Shown here: one piece after another, positions 1 to 9,502 of the stretch
How positions within the stretch are numbered: the stretch's first letter is position 1
How the letters are laid out: each line of letters begins with the position of its first letter
Assembly: GCF_040954645.1 (NCBI RefSeq)
Contig: NC_092810.1
Location: forward strand, 7,734,185-7,798,184
DNA length: 64,000 nucleotides
Direction: 5' to 3'
DNA from: Diabrotica undecimpunctata
Lineage: Eukaryota; Arthropoda; Insecta; Coleoptera; Chrysomelidae
Made by a program: the position numbers and the translations under genes
The notes under the pieces: model-generated
What the model saw: the letters and a program-made list of their open reading frames with translations, nothing else
Told to the model about the DNA's origin: nothing
Database searches by the model: none

Positions 1-513
1 GACCTACTATTTTGTTTGTTATATCCGATTGTACGTTATAGCCGGTGTCGTTGTAAACGATTTTGACTGTAGTTTAGAAACTACAGAATAAAGTGAATTT
101 TAACCATCTGTAGCAATCTAGCAATTCCTGATTTGAGATTTCTGGCTTCATTGCCAAATATATCAGTTTACAAAATAATTGACAAAGTCATACTTCATTG
201 ATCCTTTAAGACATTTACAATTTATGTATAGGATACGTCACTACATGATTCAGTATAAAAAACATTAATGTGTATAATACAATATTCACAGCGTTCCGGC
301 TTATTACACTAGTACATTTAAATTATATACCTTTTATAAAGGATTTTAATAAATTTTTTGTGAGACATGGTATACAGCCAACTACAGGAACTTCCTGTTT
401 CCTTGTGGATAATATAAGTATCTTTAATTTTAAAAACTCCTATACTTTATACAAAAAAATATGGCTATAGATCTAAACTAATAAGGAGGGACTTAAAATG
501 CATTGTTACTAAC
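1..513 (-). other. Intron of zinc-finger gene copy 0 (partial)
   Basis: This is the exon-1-proximal part of the intron of copy 0. The same sequence precedes exon 1 in copies A (about 16500-16938), B (31550-31993) and C (51140-51588). The finger-array exon of copy 0 must lie left of the window. A short open frame at 270-470 recurs in the paralogs only because the whole unit is duplicated; I see no sign that it is translated. Confidence 0.7.
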
Positions 514-748
514 CTTTTTCAGTTTTTTGGTTTTCTCCAAGTGGGTTAATTTTATTTCCATGTTGTTCTATTTCAGTATTTACGGGACATTTCTTCAAGT
601 CTAAATAATCACATGTGTCATGTGTATTTTGCCTACTAGATTCCTCCTGAATTTCACATTTAAAGTCATCCCAAAGAGCATCACCCAATTCATTACACTC
701 GATTTCTATTTTACACGGTTCCTCGCTAATTTCTTGTTTTACTTCCAT
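514..748 (-). CDS. C2H2 zinc-finger gene copy 0, exon 1
   Basis: First coding exon of a two-exon zinc-finger gene, 78 codons plus one base. It starts at the ATG of MEVKQEIS and ends in EKG with a donor AAAAAG|GTTAGT. The finger exon lies outside the window to the left. The peptide is acidic and has no recognisable ZAD, KRAB or BTB domain. I prefer this ATG because copy C has a stop codon four codons upstream, where copies A and B read Y. In copy 0 an upstream frame runs on into the adjacent MITE and would add a 27-residue extension. Compared with the paralogs, one residue varies: KKCPVN here and in C, KKRPVN in A, KKSPVN in B. Function is inferred from the paralogs: a nuclear DNA-binding protein with unknown targets. 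Confidence 0.8.
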
Positions 749-767
749 GTGATTGTACTTGATTTTT

Positions 768-1352
768 GGACGATTTTCACATTTGGTCCCATTGAAGATA
801 GCTACAAAGGAGCTGTGAATTAAATTCACAAAACAAATTTTTGACGTTTGACTGTGTTGTCATGTCTTTATAATGTATATGTTGTAGGCTTCAATTACAA
901 ATAGAGAAGCTTTCAAAAATACATTTTTATTATATTATTATATGAATTATGCAATTTTTTATTTTTTTATATACAACACGAACGAATAAATACTCGTTTC
1001 TTCTCATATTAATTGCAGTTAATTATTACAACATTTTTTGGCATTTGCCTTTGATAATAAGCTAATAGATTTGGCAATCCTCAAACCACCAGTTGCCAGA
1101 TTGTTACAGATGGTCACCAGATGTCTGTGGAAAGTACCTGAATAATATTCTTATTATTCTTTGAAAGAATTTCTTTTTTACTGTTAGTTTGTTAACGTTC
1201 TATTGGATTTTTATTAATTATAAATCACATGCTATTTCCCGATTTATTAAAAAAACATGGCAACACAGTCAAGCGCCAACATTTCGTTCTATGAATTTGA
1301 TTGACAGCTCAATTATAGCTATCTTCAATGGGACCAAATGTGAAAATCGTCC
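768..1352. mobile_element. 585-bp MITE with 9-bp target-site duplication
   Basis: The ends are perfect inverted repeats of about 36 bp, beginning GGACGATTTTCACATTTGG and ending with its complement. They are flanked by TTGATTTTT at 759-767 and 1353-1361. Copies A, B and C have the uninterrupted site with a single TTGATTTTT, so this is an insertion unique to copy 0. It has no coding capacity. A 9-bp duplication and a G-initial TIR fit a non-autonomous Mutator-like (MULE) element; I cannot exclude an 8-bp-TSD superfamily. It lies 11 bp upstream of the exon-1 ATG. Confidence 0.85.
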
Positions 1353-1531
1353 TTGATTTTTTGTATACCAATAATCATTTTACATCCAAAACGCTAAATT
1401 AGAGACATTTTTCATGTTTGGATTTGGTTCCAGTGAAGAATGAAGATAGCATCAAACGTCAAACCTCAAAGTAGCTGTTCTGTCAATTAAGTTTCACAGA
1501 ACAAAATATTTCGTTGATAGGTGCTATCAAA

Positions 1532-1547
1532 AGACGCTTAAGCGTCT
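1532..1547. repeat. 16-bp perfect palindrome upstream of exon 1
   Basis: AGACGCTTAAGCGTCT is its own reverse complement. It recurs at the same place upstream of exon 1 in copies A (17356-17371) and B (32418-32433); in copy C (about 52020) one half is lost. It may be a protein-binding site or a transposon relic; the sequence does not decide. Confidence 0.6.
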
Positions 1548-1548
1548 A

Positions 1549-1770
1549 TTCGCGATTGAAAACAAAGTATCTGACCTCTGGCGGAATAAATTTAAACTAC
1601 TAAAAGTGGTATAAACAAACCAGACAGCAGTTGATTTGAATAGAAATATTAAATTTTTTTAGTAAATTTCAGCATTATGACTACGTTAAAGTATTTTAAA
1701 TCAATTAAATTGTTCTGTTCCTCCCGTATTGCGAAATAGGGAAAGATATGTCCCTATTTCTCTTTCCTAA
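1549..1770. mobile_element. Truncated TSD-less TIR element (copy P1)
   Basis: Begins with TTCGCGATTGAAA and matches about the first 220 bases of the elements at 11646-12631 (same orientation) and 32641-36911 (opposite orientation), then breaks off. It preserves the empty site (actacgt, 1680-1686) for the 46-bp hairpin insertion found in the other two copies. Confidence 0.75.
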
Positions 1771-1980
1771 ACTTTTATTTATTTATTAACGGGTATACCA
1801 TTTACATTGAAACAAAATATATATAAAGTTTTTCAATATTGTTCTGAAGCTATTTTCTTGTGGCATTTTAAATTAATTACTATTTAAATGGGAATAAGCC
1901 ACAATTAAAGGTTAAAATACGTTTATTGACGTTTCAATTTCCACTTCGGAAATCGTTCTTTTGTATTTTGAGAATGATTT
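1771..1980. other. AT-rich junction with degenerate Penelope-like end
   Basis: No gene. On the minus strand at about 1927-1955 a hairpin (ATTTCC...GGAAAT) is followed by GAAACGTC. This resembles the 3' half of the hammerhead-like motifs elsewhere in the window, but the 5' core CTGATGA is absent. The right boundary, near 1981, is fused to a LINE fragment. Confidence 0.4.
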
Positions 1981-3147
1981 CGCCAAATAAATATACAGGT
2001 ACATCTGGCCTATTGTTTGTAATAGTTTCAACTGCCGAGCAACGACTAAGGTAAATATCTTCTGATGAGTTTGGAGGAATGTACACTCCACCCAAGATAA
2101 CTGATGCACATTCATAATCCACTTGAACAAACAGATGCTCAACATTATTGTCAGATTTGATTTGTTTAGCTTTAAAATGGTTTCGTAACAAAATTAAAAC
2201 TCCTCCTCCACGCTACTTAGTGCTAGTTCTTAAGTTACGATCCAATCTGAAAATGTGGTAGCCAGAGTTTAACAATTCATTATCTGAATAATCTTGATTA
2301 AGCCAAGTTTCAACCAGAATGATAACATCATAGTTGCATTGAAAGATGGAGGTTCATTGAGTTGAGTACTTATTCCTCCAAGATTCTGATAATATACAGA
2401 CATAGTGTTTATTGTAAATTTAATAATCAAGTCAGATTCTCCCTTCTGTTCTCGAGCACGCAACTCTGTCAACAGTTTTAAACTGTTCCTGTTCAAGTTT
2501 CGTTTTATCGTAGCCTATTTTAATGCCATCCTCAATGCGATTGCGCTTATTAATTGCGTTTATGACTAAATGTCGGTGTTTGGTTACCACCTTTATTGGC
2601 CTGTTTTTGACATCAGATGTCTGCCCCACTCGTAATATCTTCACCACATCGTTCTGAGCAAGACCAATGTTGTTGAAAAAGGGAGTAGGTGCGCTGTTAT
2701 CAGCATTTATTCTTTCTTGAATATTATTACTTGTTGATTCAGGGATGCCATACACCATCAGATTATTAGCACGATCCTCAAACTCGTGCAATAATGTTTC
2801 CACATTAGTTGTACCACTAACGCACTGCTGCTGTTGTTGCTTAACTGCGTCTAGCTCTTCCTTGAATGAATTTGTTAGTTAAAACAGGTATTTTTTTTGA
2901 GAGAAAGCACACAGTCTCCGCAGAAGAACAAAATTATCTGTTTTTGAACGACATTGGCTCTCTGCTCACTTGCACAAAGACCTGAGCATTTCTCCTCCAA
3001 ATGGAAAACCACACGGCAGCCGTCACATCTAGGAGCTTTCTCCATTTGTTCGTGATTGATGGGTTTTGAGCATTTATTAAAAGATTTCATTTTAACAAAA
3101 TATCCCAAAAATTTTGATTCAGAAAAATGAAGTCCCAGCAATAATAT
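1981..3147 (-). pseudogene. CR1/Jockey-like LINE fragment, copy 1
   Basis: Read on the minus strand. It has a PHD-type zinc finger at 2875-3141 (CDGC...H...C), an ORF1 segment with an RRM-like L1ORF1 style domain at 2432-2803 (VYGIPES, VVKILRVGQ), and the start of an AP-endonuclease ORF2 at 1934-2400 (GGVYIPPNSSED, VYLFGE). It is nearly identical to 24967-26285, but lacks a 45-base block near 2420 and is cut in the endonuclease before the reverse transcriptase. Several stops and frame changes make it a relic. The Copia-A element inserted into its 5' flank. Confidence 0.75.
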
Positions 3148-3343
3148 TCTTGAAAATTATAGTGGAAGTGAGGATTTTCTGGGGTACATTGAAACAACAA
3201 ACGCCATGTTTCGTTCGATAGCAACGACTTTTACTTTATTGTAATAATCAATATTGGCAACACGCCATACACCGAGTGTTTACAAACATTAATCCAAAGA
3301 TGGCGCTACATGTATTAAAATACTTTTTTGATACATCACAACA
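3148..3343 (-). repeat. Copia-A 3' LTR
   Basis: 196-bp LTR, downstream end of the minus-strand element. It begins TGTTGTGATG and ends CAAGA on the element strand. A polypurine run (AAGTGGGGG, plus-strand positions 3344-3352) directly precedes it. Confidence 0.9.
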
Positions 3344-3372
3344 CCCCCACTTATCAAAAAATATCTAAACTT

Positions 3373-4935
3373 TCAAACCAAACCTAGCCTAAATTTAGAA
3401 TTTTTAACATTTTTCAACCCTTTAGTAAGGATGTCAGCCAACATTTCATCAGTACTCAAATACTTCAACTCAATAACATTATTTTGGATAGCCTCTCTGA
3501 TGAAATGGTGGCGAATGTCAATATGTTTTGTCTTTTCATGGATTACTGGATTTATGCACAACTTCTGAGCCCCTTGATTGTCATTATACAAAACAACTGA
3601 ATCCAGTCTTCCTTGAATTTCTGACAACAAATTCCTTAAGTAAATGGCTTCCTTAGTAGCCTCCCCTAAAGCTACATACTCCGCTTTAGTGCTAGAAAGA
3701 GCCACTGATTTCTGTTTAACACTCTTCCAAGAAATCGCACTACCCGAAAGTTTAAAAACAAAACCTGTGTAAGATATTCTATCTAACTTATTTGAGGCCC
3801 AATCAGCATCAACAAACCCTGTTAAATCCAAATCATCCCTTTTATAAGTCAAACAAATGTCTTTAGTCCCCTTCAAATATCTCAATATCTTTTTAGCACA
3901 TTTCCAGTGATACTCATTATGACTTTTATTAAATTGACTCAAAAAACTTACACTATATGCAATATCTGGTCTTGTCAAAACTGCTAAAAACATTAGACTA
4001 CCAATTAATTTCTGATATAAAGGATTTTCAACTTTTTCTAAGCAATTACTTTCTGTAAAATCAAAATTATCTATTGGTGAGCTGACAACATTGCACTCCT
4101 CCATATTAAACTTTCTTAATAACTGATCAATATATGCACTCTGGTCTAATCTAATAGTATCTTTATCCCTATGAATCTTCATACCAAGACACAATTTTAA
4201 CTGACCTAAGTCTTTAATTTTAAATTTTGAACATAATTCTGCCTTTAATAAATCAGTTTGGACCTTATCATTACTAAAAACTATAAAATCATCAACATAT
4301 AGAGCCACTACAACTAAACTCTTATCAATTTTTTTAATATAGACACATGACTCATAATCTGATTTATTAAATGCTAGGCTAATCAAAATTTCATTCACTT
4401 TTTGATACCAGGCTCGAGAAGACTGCTTTAATCCATAAATGGCCTTTTTTAAATGACAAACTTTATTTTCATTACCTTTAAGAACATAACATTCTGGTTG
4501 ACGCATGAACACTGTTTCTTGCAAGTCACCATTTAAAAAAGCTGTCTTCACGTCCAAGTGAATAACATCTAAATCTAACTTTACAGATAAGGCTAACAAC
4601 AATCGTAAACTTGAATACCTTATTACAGGAGAAAACGTCTCCTCATAGTCCACACCTTCACGTTGAGTGTACCCCTTAGCCACTAAACGAGCCCGATAAC
4701 ACACCTGATCATCACAATCAACTTTGGTTTTGAAAACCCACTTGCACTCAACCAAAGTTCCACTTTTTGGAGTATCGACCAACTCCCATGCCTCATTTTC
4801 TGCAAAAGATAGCATCTCTTCATCCATGGCCCTCTTCCATCTGGCCGAGTCTGGTCTGGATAGAGCTTCTGACACACTGGATGGAATATCTTCTAGATCT
4901 ACTTCCTGTTGCTTATGACATTGAAATGTCACCAT
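3373..4935 (-). CDS. Copia-A reverse transcriptase and RNase H
   Basis: 520-residue frame covering the copia-type reverse transcriptase and RNase H. Visible landmarks are VECKWVFKTK, the DVKTAFLNGDL block, the active-site box YVDDF, LCLGMKIHRD, DADWASNKLDR and the C-terminal KHIDIRHHFIRE. It converts element RNA into cDNA and removes the RNA strand. The frame is complete in the catalytic core. Upstream it should be continuous with the gag-integrase frame but is separated by two compensating frameshifts, near 5080 and 4935, so translation as one polyprotein from this copy is unlikely. Confidence 0.9.
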   Translation of the reverse strand: MVTFQCHKQQEVDLEDIPSSVSEALSRPDSARWKRAMDEEMLSFAENEAWELVDTPKSGTLVECKWVFKTKVDCDDQVCYRARLVAKGYTQREGVDYEETFSPVIRYSSLRLLLALSVKLDLDVIHLDVKTAFLNGDLQETVFMRQPECYVLKGNENKVCHLKKAIYGLKQSSRAWYQKVNEILISLAFNKSDYESCVYIKKIDKSLVVVALYVDDFIVFSNDKVQTDLLKAELCSKFKIKDLGQLKLCLGMKIHRDKDTIRLDQSAYIDQLLRKFNMEECNVVSSPIDNFDFTESNCLEKVENPLYQKLIGSLMFLAVLTRPDIAYSVSFLSQFNKSHNEYHWKCAKKILRYLKGTKDICLTYKRDDLDLTGFVDADWASNKLDRISYTGFVFKLSGSAISWKSVKQKSVALSSTKAEYVALGEATKEAIYLRNLLSEIQGRLDSVVLYNDNQGAQKLCINPVIHEKTKHIDIRHHFIREAIQNNVIELKYLSTDEMLADILTKGLKNVKNSKFRLGLV

Positions 4936-5007
4936 AGTCTTTGAAGACCTTAGGCTTCTTGGTTCTGTCGGATCGTCTTGATGTACTTGGTATTTCTGGT
5001 GTGATCA

Positions 5008-7206
5008 CTATGTCTGGAACATACTCTGAGTCATTTGAATCATCTCCGAGGTCATCATCCAAAACATCATGGTATTCTTCTCATCTGACAGTCTATCTGG
5101 GAATTTACCTTGGTCTGGATCCCCCACTTGAGGTAATACCTCTGTCACTGCAATATCATTGCTTGGTGATCCTAAAAAATCAAAGTTTTTCAGCGGCTTT
5201 GGTTTTTCATTAATGACCACATCTCTACTGGTAATTACACTCTTCTTAATGGGATCATAGAGCCTATAGCCCTTCACATTTTGACCATAACCAACCAAGA
5301 ACATCTTCTCTGCCTTTTTGTCAAACTTCTGCCTTTTTTCTTTGGGTATATGAACCATTGCCTCACTACCAAAGATTCGAACATGACTCACATCTGGCTT
5401 TTTACTATAGAAGAGTTCATATGGTGTTCTACCTTCAAGACCTCTGACCACAGATCTGTTCCTTAAGTATGCAGCAGTATTGATGGCTTCAGCCCAAAAC
5501 TGCTTAGGAAAATCTGCATTGAATAGTAAGCACCTCGCCTTCTCCACCAGGGTACGGTTCATTCTCTCCGAAGTACCATTCTGCTCTGGGGTGTAAGGAT
5601 TTGTTTTTTGATGTGTTATACCATTACTACTTAAAAAAGATTCAAAGTCAGCACTACAAAATTCTCCTCCGTTGTCAGACCTAAAACATTTGATTTTGTG
5701 CCCTTTTTGGTTCTCAACTAGCAATTTAAATTCCTTAAACTTATCTAGAGCTTCACTTTTGTATTTTAAAAAATAAACAAAAATCATCTTACTCAAGTCA
5801 TCTTCAAGAACCAAAAAATATCTAGATCCTCCGATGGACATCATCTCCATGGGACCACATAAATCACCATGCACAACCTCGAGCAATTCTGCAGCACTAT
5901 TTCCACTACTCTTGAATGGCAACCGAGTCTGCTTTCCCTCACAGCACACTTGACACATATTATGCAAACTTGCCCGCCCTTTATAGTTCAAGCCCTCAAC
6001 TGCTCCGTCCCTCATTATACCCAAATCTCTAAAGTTGATGTGACCAAAACGCCTATGCCACAAATCACAACAGTCCTGAGCATACATAGAGAACGCCACT
6101 GGCTGAGACTTAACAAAATTAAGTCTATACACTTGATTAATCAAATCAGCTGTAGCCACACTTGTACCTTTAATATTAAAAATCTCACAACCCTTCTGGT
6201 TAAAAACAACCTTATTACCATTTAAAATCAACTGGCTAACTGACAGTAAATTGGTTGTAATATTGGGTACATAATGAACATTTTTAACTACAATGTCAAA
6301 GTTTTTATTGCTACTTACTGTAGTTAACTCTATTTCTCCAGCACACAACACACTTGCTCCAGAGTCAATATACCAATCTGAATTGTTAAATTCACCATTT
6401 AAAAAGACCGCACTAAAAGCACTCTTATCCTCCGGTTTTCTCTGCTGTTTTCGAAAACTCTCAAAATCCCTTTTCAAAACTGGGCACTTGTTTTTGTAAT
6501 GACCTATTTGTTTACATCCAAAACAAATCACATGTTCTTTATTGTCATTTTTAACACTGCCACCGCCATCTTTGGGATGTTTTCGAAACTTGCCTTGACT
6601 GGCAAAAGCGCTACCAGTAGATTTCTCGCTGCCCGCGTTCCTACTAGTTCCATCTTTCTGCATATCAATTAACTTGGACTTTATTGCATCCCCTGTAATT
6701 TGAATTCCAGAATGTTCCAGTGCCATTATCATTGGGGTGAATCTGTTTGGCAATCCTGCAAGCAACAATGAACCAATCCACTCACTAGTAATTTCGAATC
6801 CACTCCGAGTTAATTTCTGGGCTGTTTCAATCATCTGCCCTATATAATTCTCCATACTGTCACAATTATCCAACCGCAAACTTATGAGAGTCCTAAGTAA
6901 ATCAATTTTTCGTGTAAAACTTTTCTCGCCATAAAGTTTTTTTAATGTTATCCACACATCCAATGCCGTTGCCGCCTCTCGAATATGCACATAAATGGAT
7001 GGATCAATGGATAAACATAGCTTTGTCCTCGCTTTATTCTGCGTGTCTGCATTTGTTTCACCATTTTCTTCCAGGCATTTCGATAAACCATCAAGCACAA
7101 AAACGTTTTCAATCGCAAAAGACCAATCATCGTAGTTCTCGCGACCCATTAATTTTGGCACACTGGCTAAATAATTCGTAGCCGCCATTTTCAGTCCACA
7201 AAACAA
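5008..7206 (-). CDS. Copia-A gag, protease and integrase
   Basis: 732-residue frame. In order: a UBN2-type gag (likely start MAATNYLASVPK), a CCHC knuckle CFGCKQIGHYKNKCP, an aspartic protease box WYIDSGAS, the integrase zinc-binding part (HRRFGHIN...CQVCCEGK) and the DDE core (VHGDLCGPM, RSDNGGEF, ..TSERMNRTL). It packages the RNA, matures the polyprotein and inserts the cDNA. The C-terminal tail (FWMMTSEMIQM...) is out of frame after an indel near 5080. The first residues (MFCGLK) extend upstream of the probable start. Confidence 0.9.
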   Translation of the reverse strand: MFCGLKMAATNYLASVPKLMGRENYDDWSFAIENVFVLDGLSKCLEENGETNADTQNKARTKLCLSIDPSIYVHIREAATALDVWITLKKLYGEKSFTRKIDLLRTLISLRLDNCDSMENYIGQMIETAQKLTRSGFEITSEWIGSLLLAGLPNRFTPMIMALEHSGIQITGDAIKSKLIDMQKDGTSRNAGSEKSTGSAFASQGKFRKHPKDGGGSVKNDNKEHVICFGCKQIGHYKNKCPVLKRDFESFRKQQRKPEDKSAFSAVFLNGEFNNSDWYIDSGASVLCAGEIELTTVSSNKNFDIVVKNVHYVPNITTNLLSVSQLILNGNKVVFNQKGCEIFNIKGTSVATADLINQVYRLNFVKSQPVAFSMYAQDCCDLWHRRFGHINFRDLGIMRDGAVEGLNYKGRASLHNMCQVCCEGKQTRLPFKSSGNSAAELLEVVHGDLCGPMEMMSIGGSRYFLVLEDDLSKMIFVYFLKYKSEALDKFKEFKLLVENQKGHKIKCFRSDNGGEFCSADFESFLSSNGITHQKTNPYTPEQNGTSERMNRTLVEKARCLLFNADFPKQFWAEAINTAAYLRNRSVVRGLEGRTPYELFYSKKPDVSHVRIFGSEAMVHIPKEKRQKFDKKAEKMFLVGYGQNVKGYRLYDPIKKSVITSRDVVINEKPKPLKNFDFLGSPSNDIAVTEVLPQVGDPDQGKFPDRLSDEKNTMMFWMMTSEMIQMTQSMFQT

Positions 7207-7295
7207 ACTGCGAATTTCACTCGACCCTACGTGACTACGTTACCAAAAAAAACTCACAACTGATACCTTCAGGTTATAGAACTTTAAAACTGAAT

Positions 7296-7310
7296 GCTGG
7301 GGCCATAACC
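7296..7310 (-). promoter_or_regulatory. Copia-A primer-binding site
   Basis: GGTTATGGCCCCAGC starts directly after the 5' LTR. It is complementary, with one mismatch, to the anticodon stem-loop of initiator tRNA-Met, the internal half-tRNA priming known for Drosophila copia. Copia-B has GGTTATGGGCCCAG at the same place. Confidence 0.8.
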
Positions 7311-7506
7311 TCTTGAAAATTATAGTGGAAGTGAGGATTTTCTGGGGTACATTGAAACAACAAACGCCATGTTTCGTTCGATAGCAACGACTTTTACTTT
7401 ATTGTAATAATCAATATTGGCAACACGCCACACACCGAGTGTTTACAAACATTAATCCAAAGATGGCGCTACATGTATTAAAATACTTTTTTGATACATC
7501 ACAACA
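7311..7506 (-). repeat. Copia-A 5' LTR
   Basis: 196 bp, about one difference from the 3' LTR at 3148-3343. Followed by the target duplication AATAT. Confidence 0.9.
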
Positions 7507-8696
7507 AATATATATAAAACTAACAACTTTCACCCAAAGATCTTTATCAATCTTCACTAGTATGAAAATAGTGATTTTTAAGCACTTATTTTAGTTTCAT
7601 TAGGGAAATTAATCACAAGCATAACAAACACATTTGATCAACTTTGAGGTTAGGATGAATATGTCATATCAGGTATACTTTTTCCAATGTCAATTTGCCA
7701 AGCGTCGGCTTTTAAGATTCTTTGATGTCAATGCCGACCATTGGCGTGGAAATTAAGAAAAGGGATCAGTTCATCAAACGCATATTTCAAGAAAAATTAT
7801 ATAATTTTTATTAATTTTTACATAATTATATTCAGGAAAATTTCTCAATTTTTGGGCAGAAATTGTTTTACAATTTTTTAAACAAATTCAAAATATCACC
7901 TTTTGTGCTCCAAGAAATATTTTTTAGGTTTTTGGGTGACTCTAAATAAGATCTATGTCATTTTTCTCAAAAGTTAATAGTTTTGGAGATATAGGCGATT
8001 TAAAATCCGAAAAATACGATACCTAATATGCATTTTCGAGGCTTGAAAAATATGTAAATGAGTATTTTCAAGATTCAAGAGTATCTAAACTAAAGTCTCA
8101 ACATTGATTTTGGTGAGAAATCGGGGCAATATTTTCCGTAGCAGAAAAAGGTGATCTTTTGAATTTGAATTGTTTCCGGCATAAATGTCCGGCACCCTTC
8201 AACCTTCGATTTGTTTAAACGGGGCATTTTTGAATAGGACTCTTCAAAGGTCTATTTATAATGTTATAAATAGACACATATAACTATCAAATAATTAATA
8301 CAACACATAATGTAATTTCAAAAATTTTTTCAACTATAACACACCTTACAGTAAATATTAATCAAATAAACAACTACTACGTCAACACCATGGAACTAAT
8401 CATCTTCACAAAAGTCAATTAATAACATTCGATATTTGATAGTTCTAGTACTTAACCTTAATGACATTTACCGAACTAAACGTTGTGTCTGTTTTATTTT
8501 TAATTTGAATTGTATTTGTTTCCTATATTTTAATTTGTAATCAACATCAACTACATTCAACATTATTCCAACAAAAAAATTTTTACTTGATGGTATTAAA
8601 ATAAATCGCACTGCCATTAACCTCAATTAAGTAAGTATATAAACAACAAACTATTATTAAATTATATTTTACCATGTTTTAAATAATTGTAGCTCT

Positions 8697-8734
8697 CATC
8701 TGATGATGCCAATGAAAATTGGCGAAATATAATG
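8697..8734 (+). ncRNA. Hammerhead-ribozyme-like motif H1
   Basis: Layout: stem I CAT/ATG (3 bp), core CTGATGA, one extra T, stem II GCCAAT/ATTGGC (6 bp, loop GAAA), core GAAA, then TA-T-A. In the last part A15.1-U16.1 and U15.2-A16.2 form a 2-bp stem III and A8731 is the H17 cleavage base. The architecture is that of the minimal hammerheads known from Penelope-like retroelements. Three further motifs in the window share it with compensatory changes. The extra base after CTGATGA departs from the textbook consensus. A (TA)n tract begins 65 nt downstream. Confidence 0.6.
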
Positions 8735-8794
8735 AATTGTTAAACAGAGTACACTTGGCTTTTAATCAGCTGTATACCCAATTAACCTCAACCC

Positions 8795-8798
<4 letters not shown>

Positions 8799-8855
<57 letters not shown>
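8799..8855. repeat. (TA)n microsatellite
   Basis: About 57 bp of uninterrupted TA, 65 nt after the end of hammerhead-like motif H1. Confidence 0.99.
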
Positions 8856-8858
<3 letters not shown>

Positions 8859-9502
8859 GATAAGATTTAATTTTCTTTTTTTAAACTTTATAGATTTCTT
8901 CTTAGAGTCTAAAGTCTAGAATAAAGTTATATGTACCAAAACAACTTCTTATTTATTTAAAAGTGCATATGAAAATTGTATAATTTGTATGTTAAATTTG
9001 TATGAAAATCTGTAATTTCATGGATTTCATTATATGGATTTAAGACACTTTGGAAATAAGATCTTCAATTGTAGTCAGGATTCTAAAACGGACAGTTGGC
9101 TGTCCCGAGATGCATCAATTGTAGATTTATGATCGAGATTACAAATAATACTGAAAAACTAAAATTGCGAATTTTGTCATGAAATTTGGTATGTGCGGTT
9201 ACAATAAGTGGAACAACTTTTCCAAATAAGTTTTTCCGATTTCTCTAACGCGAAGCAAAATATCGAAAATTTACCCTGTTTGTGGATTCGCAGTAAGCCG
9301 CGTTTAAAATTAAAATTTCAGATCACTATCTTAAAAAAATGTGCACTATCAACATGTATGACTGTGCAAAATTTTAAATCTGTATGTATTTTGATAGCTG
9401 ATATATAGAGGTGTTTTCATCTTAAATGTGACACACTGTATAATAATGAATACTAGTGTTCAAGATGCATCGCGATAGCTGTAAAGAAATTAATTAGAAG
9501 GA
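8856..9502. other. AT-rich noncoding stretch
   Basis: No coding signal. It includes a probable Tc1-like terminal sequence, ATGTGACACACTG|TA, near 9427, whose partner end I could not locate. Confidence 0.4.

Larger units (their letters stand above)
3148..7506 (-). mobile_element. Copia-A, near-complete Ty1/copia retrotransposon
   Basis: 4359 bp with two 196-bp LTRs and a 5-bp target duplication AATAT (3143-3147 and 7507-7511). The empty site is preserved at 26285-26305. The LTRs differ at about one base (catacacc against cacacacc), so the insertion is young. Order on the minus strand: LTR, primer-binding site, gag, protease, integrase, RT, RNase H, polypurine tract, LTR. This is the copia order, with integrase before RT. 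Two compensating frameshifts in the integrase-RT linker break the single polyprotein frame expected for the family. Confidence 0.95.

Noticed and set aside
270..470. 66-residue open frame repeated near exon 1 (also 51345-51551)
   Set aside because: It lies inside the intron, on the opposite strand, and is broken in copies A and B. Conservation is explained by the segmental duplication.
620..823. Plus-strand frame opposite exon 1 (also 17045, 32100, 51695)
   Set aside because: Shadow of exon 1; no independent start context or homology.
1927..1955. Fifth hammerhead ribozyme
   Set aside because: The stem-loop and GAAACGTC are present, but the CTGATGA half of the core is missing and an extra base precedes GAAA. 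Treated as a degenerate relative only.
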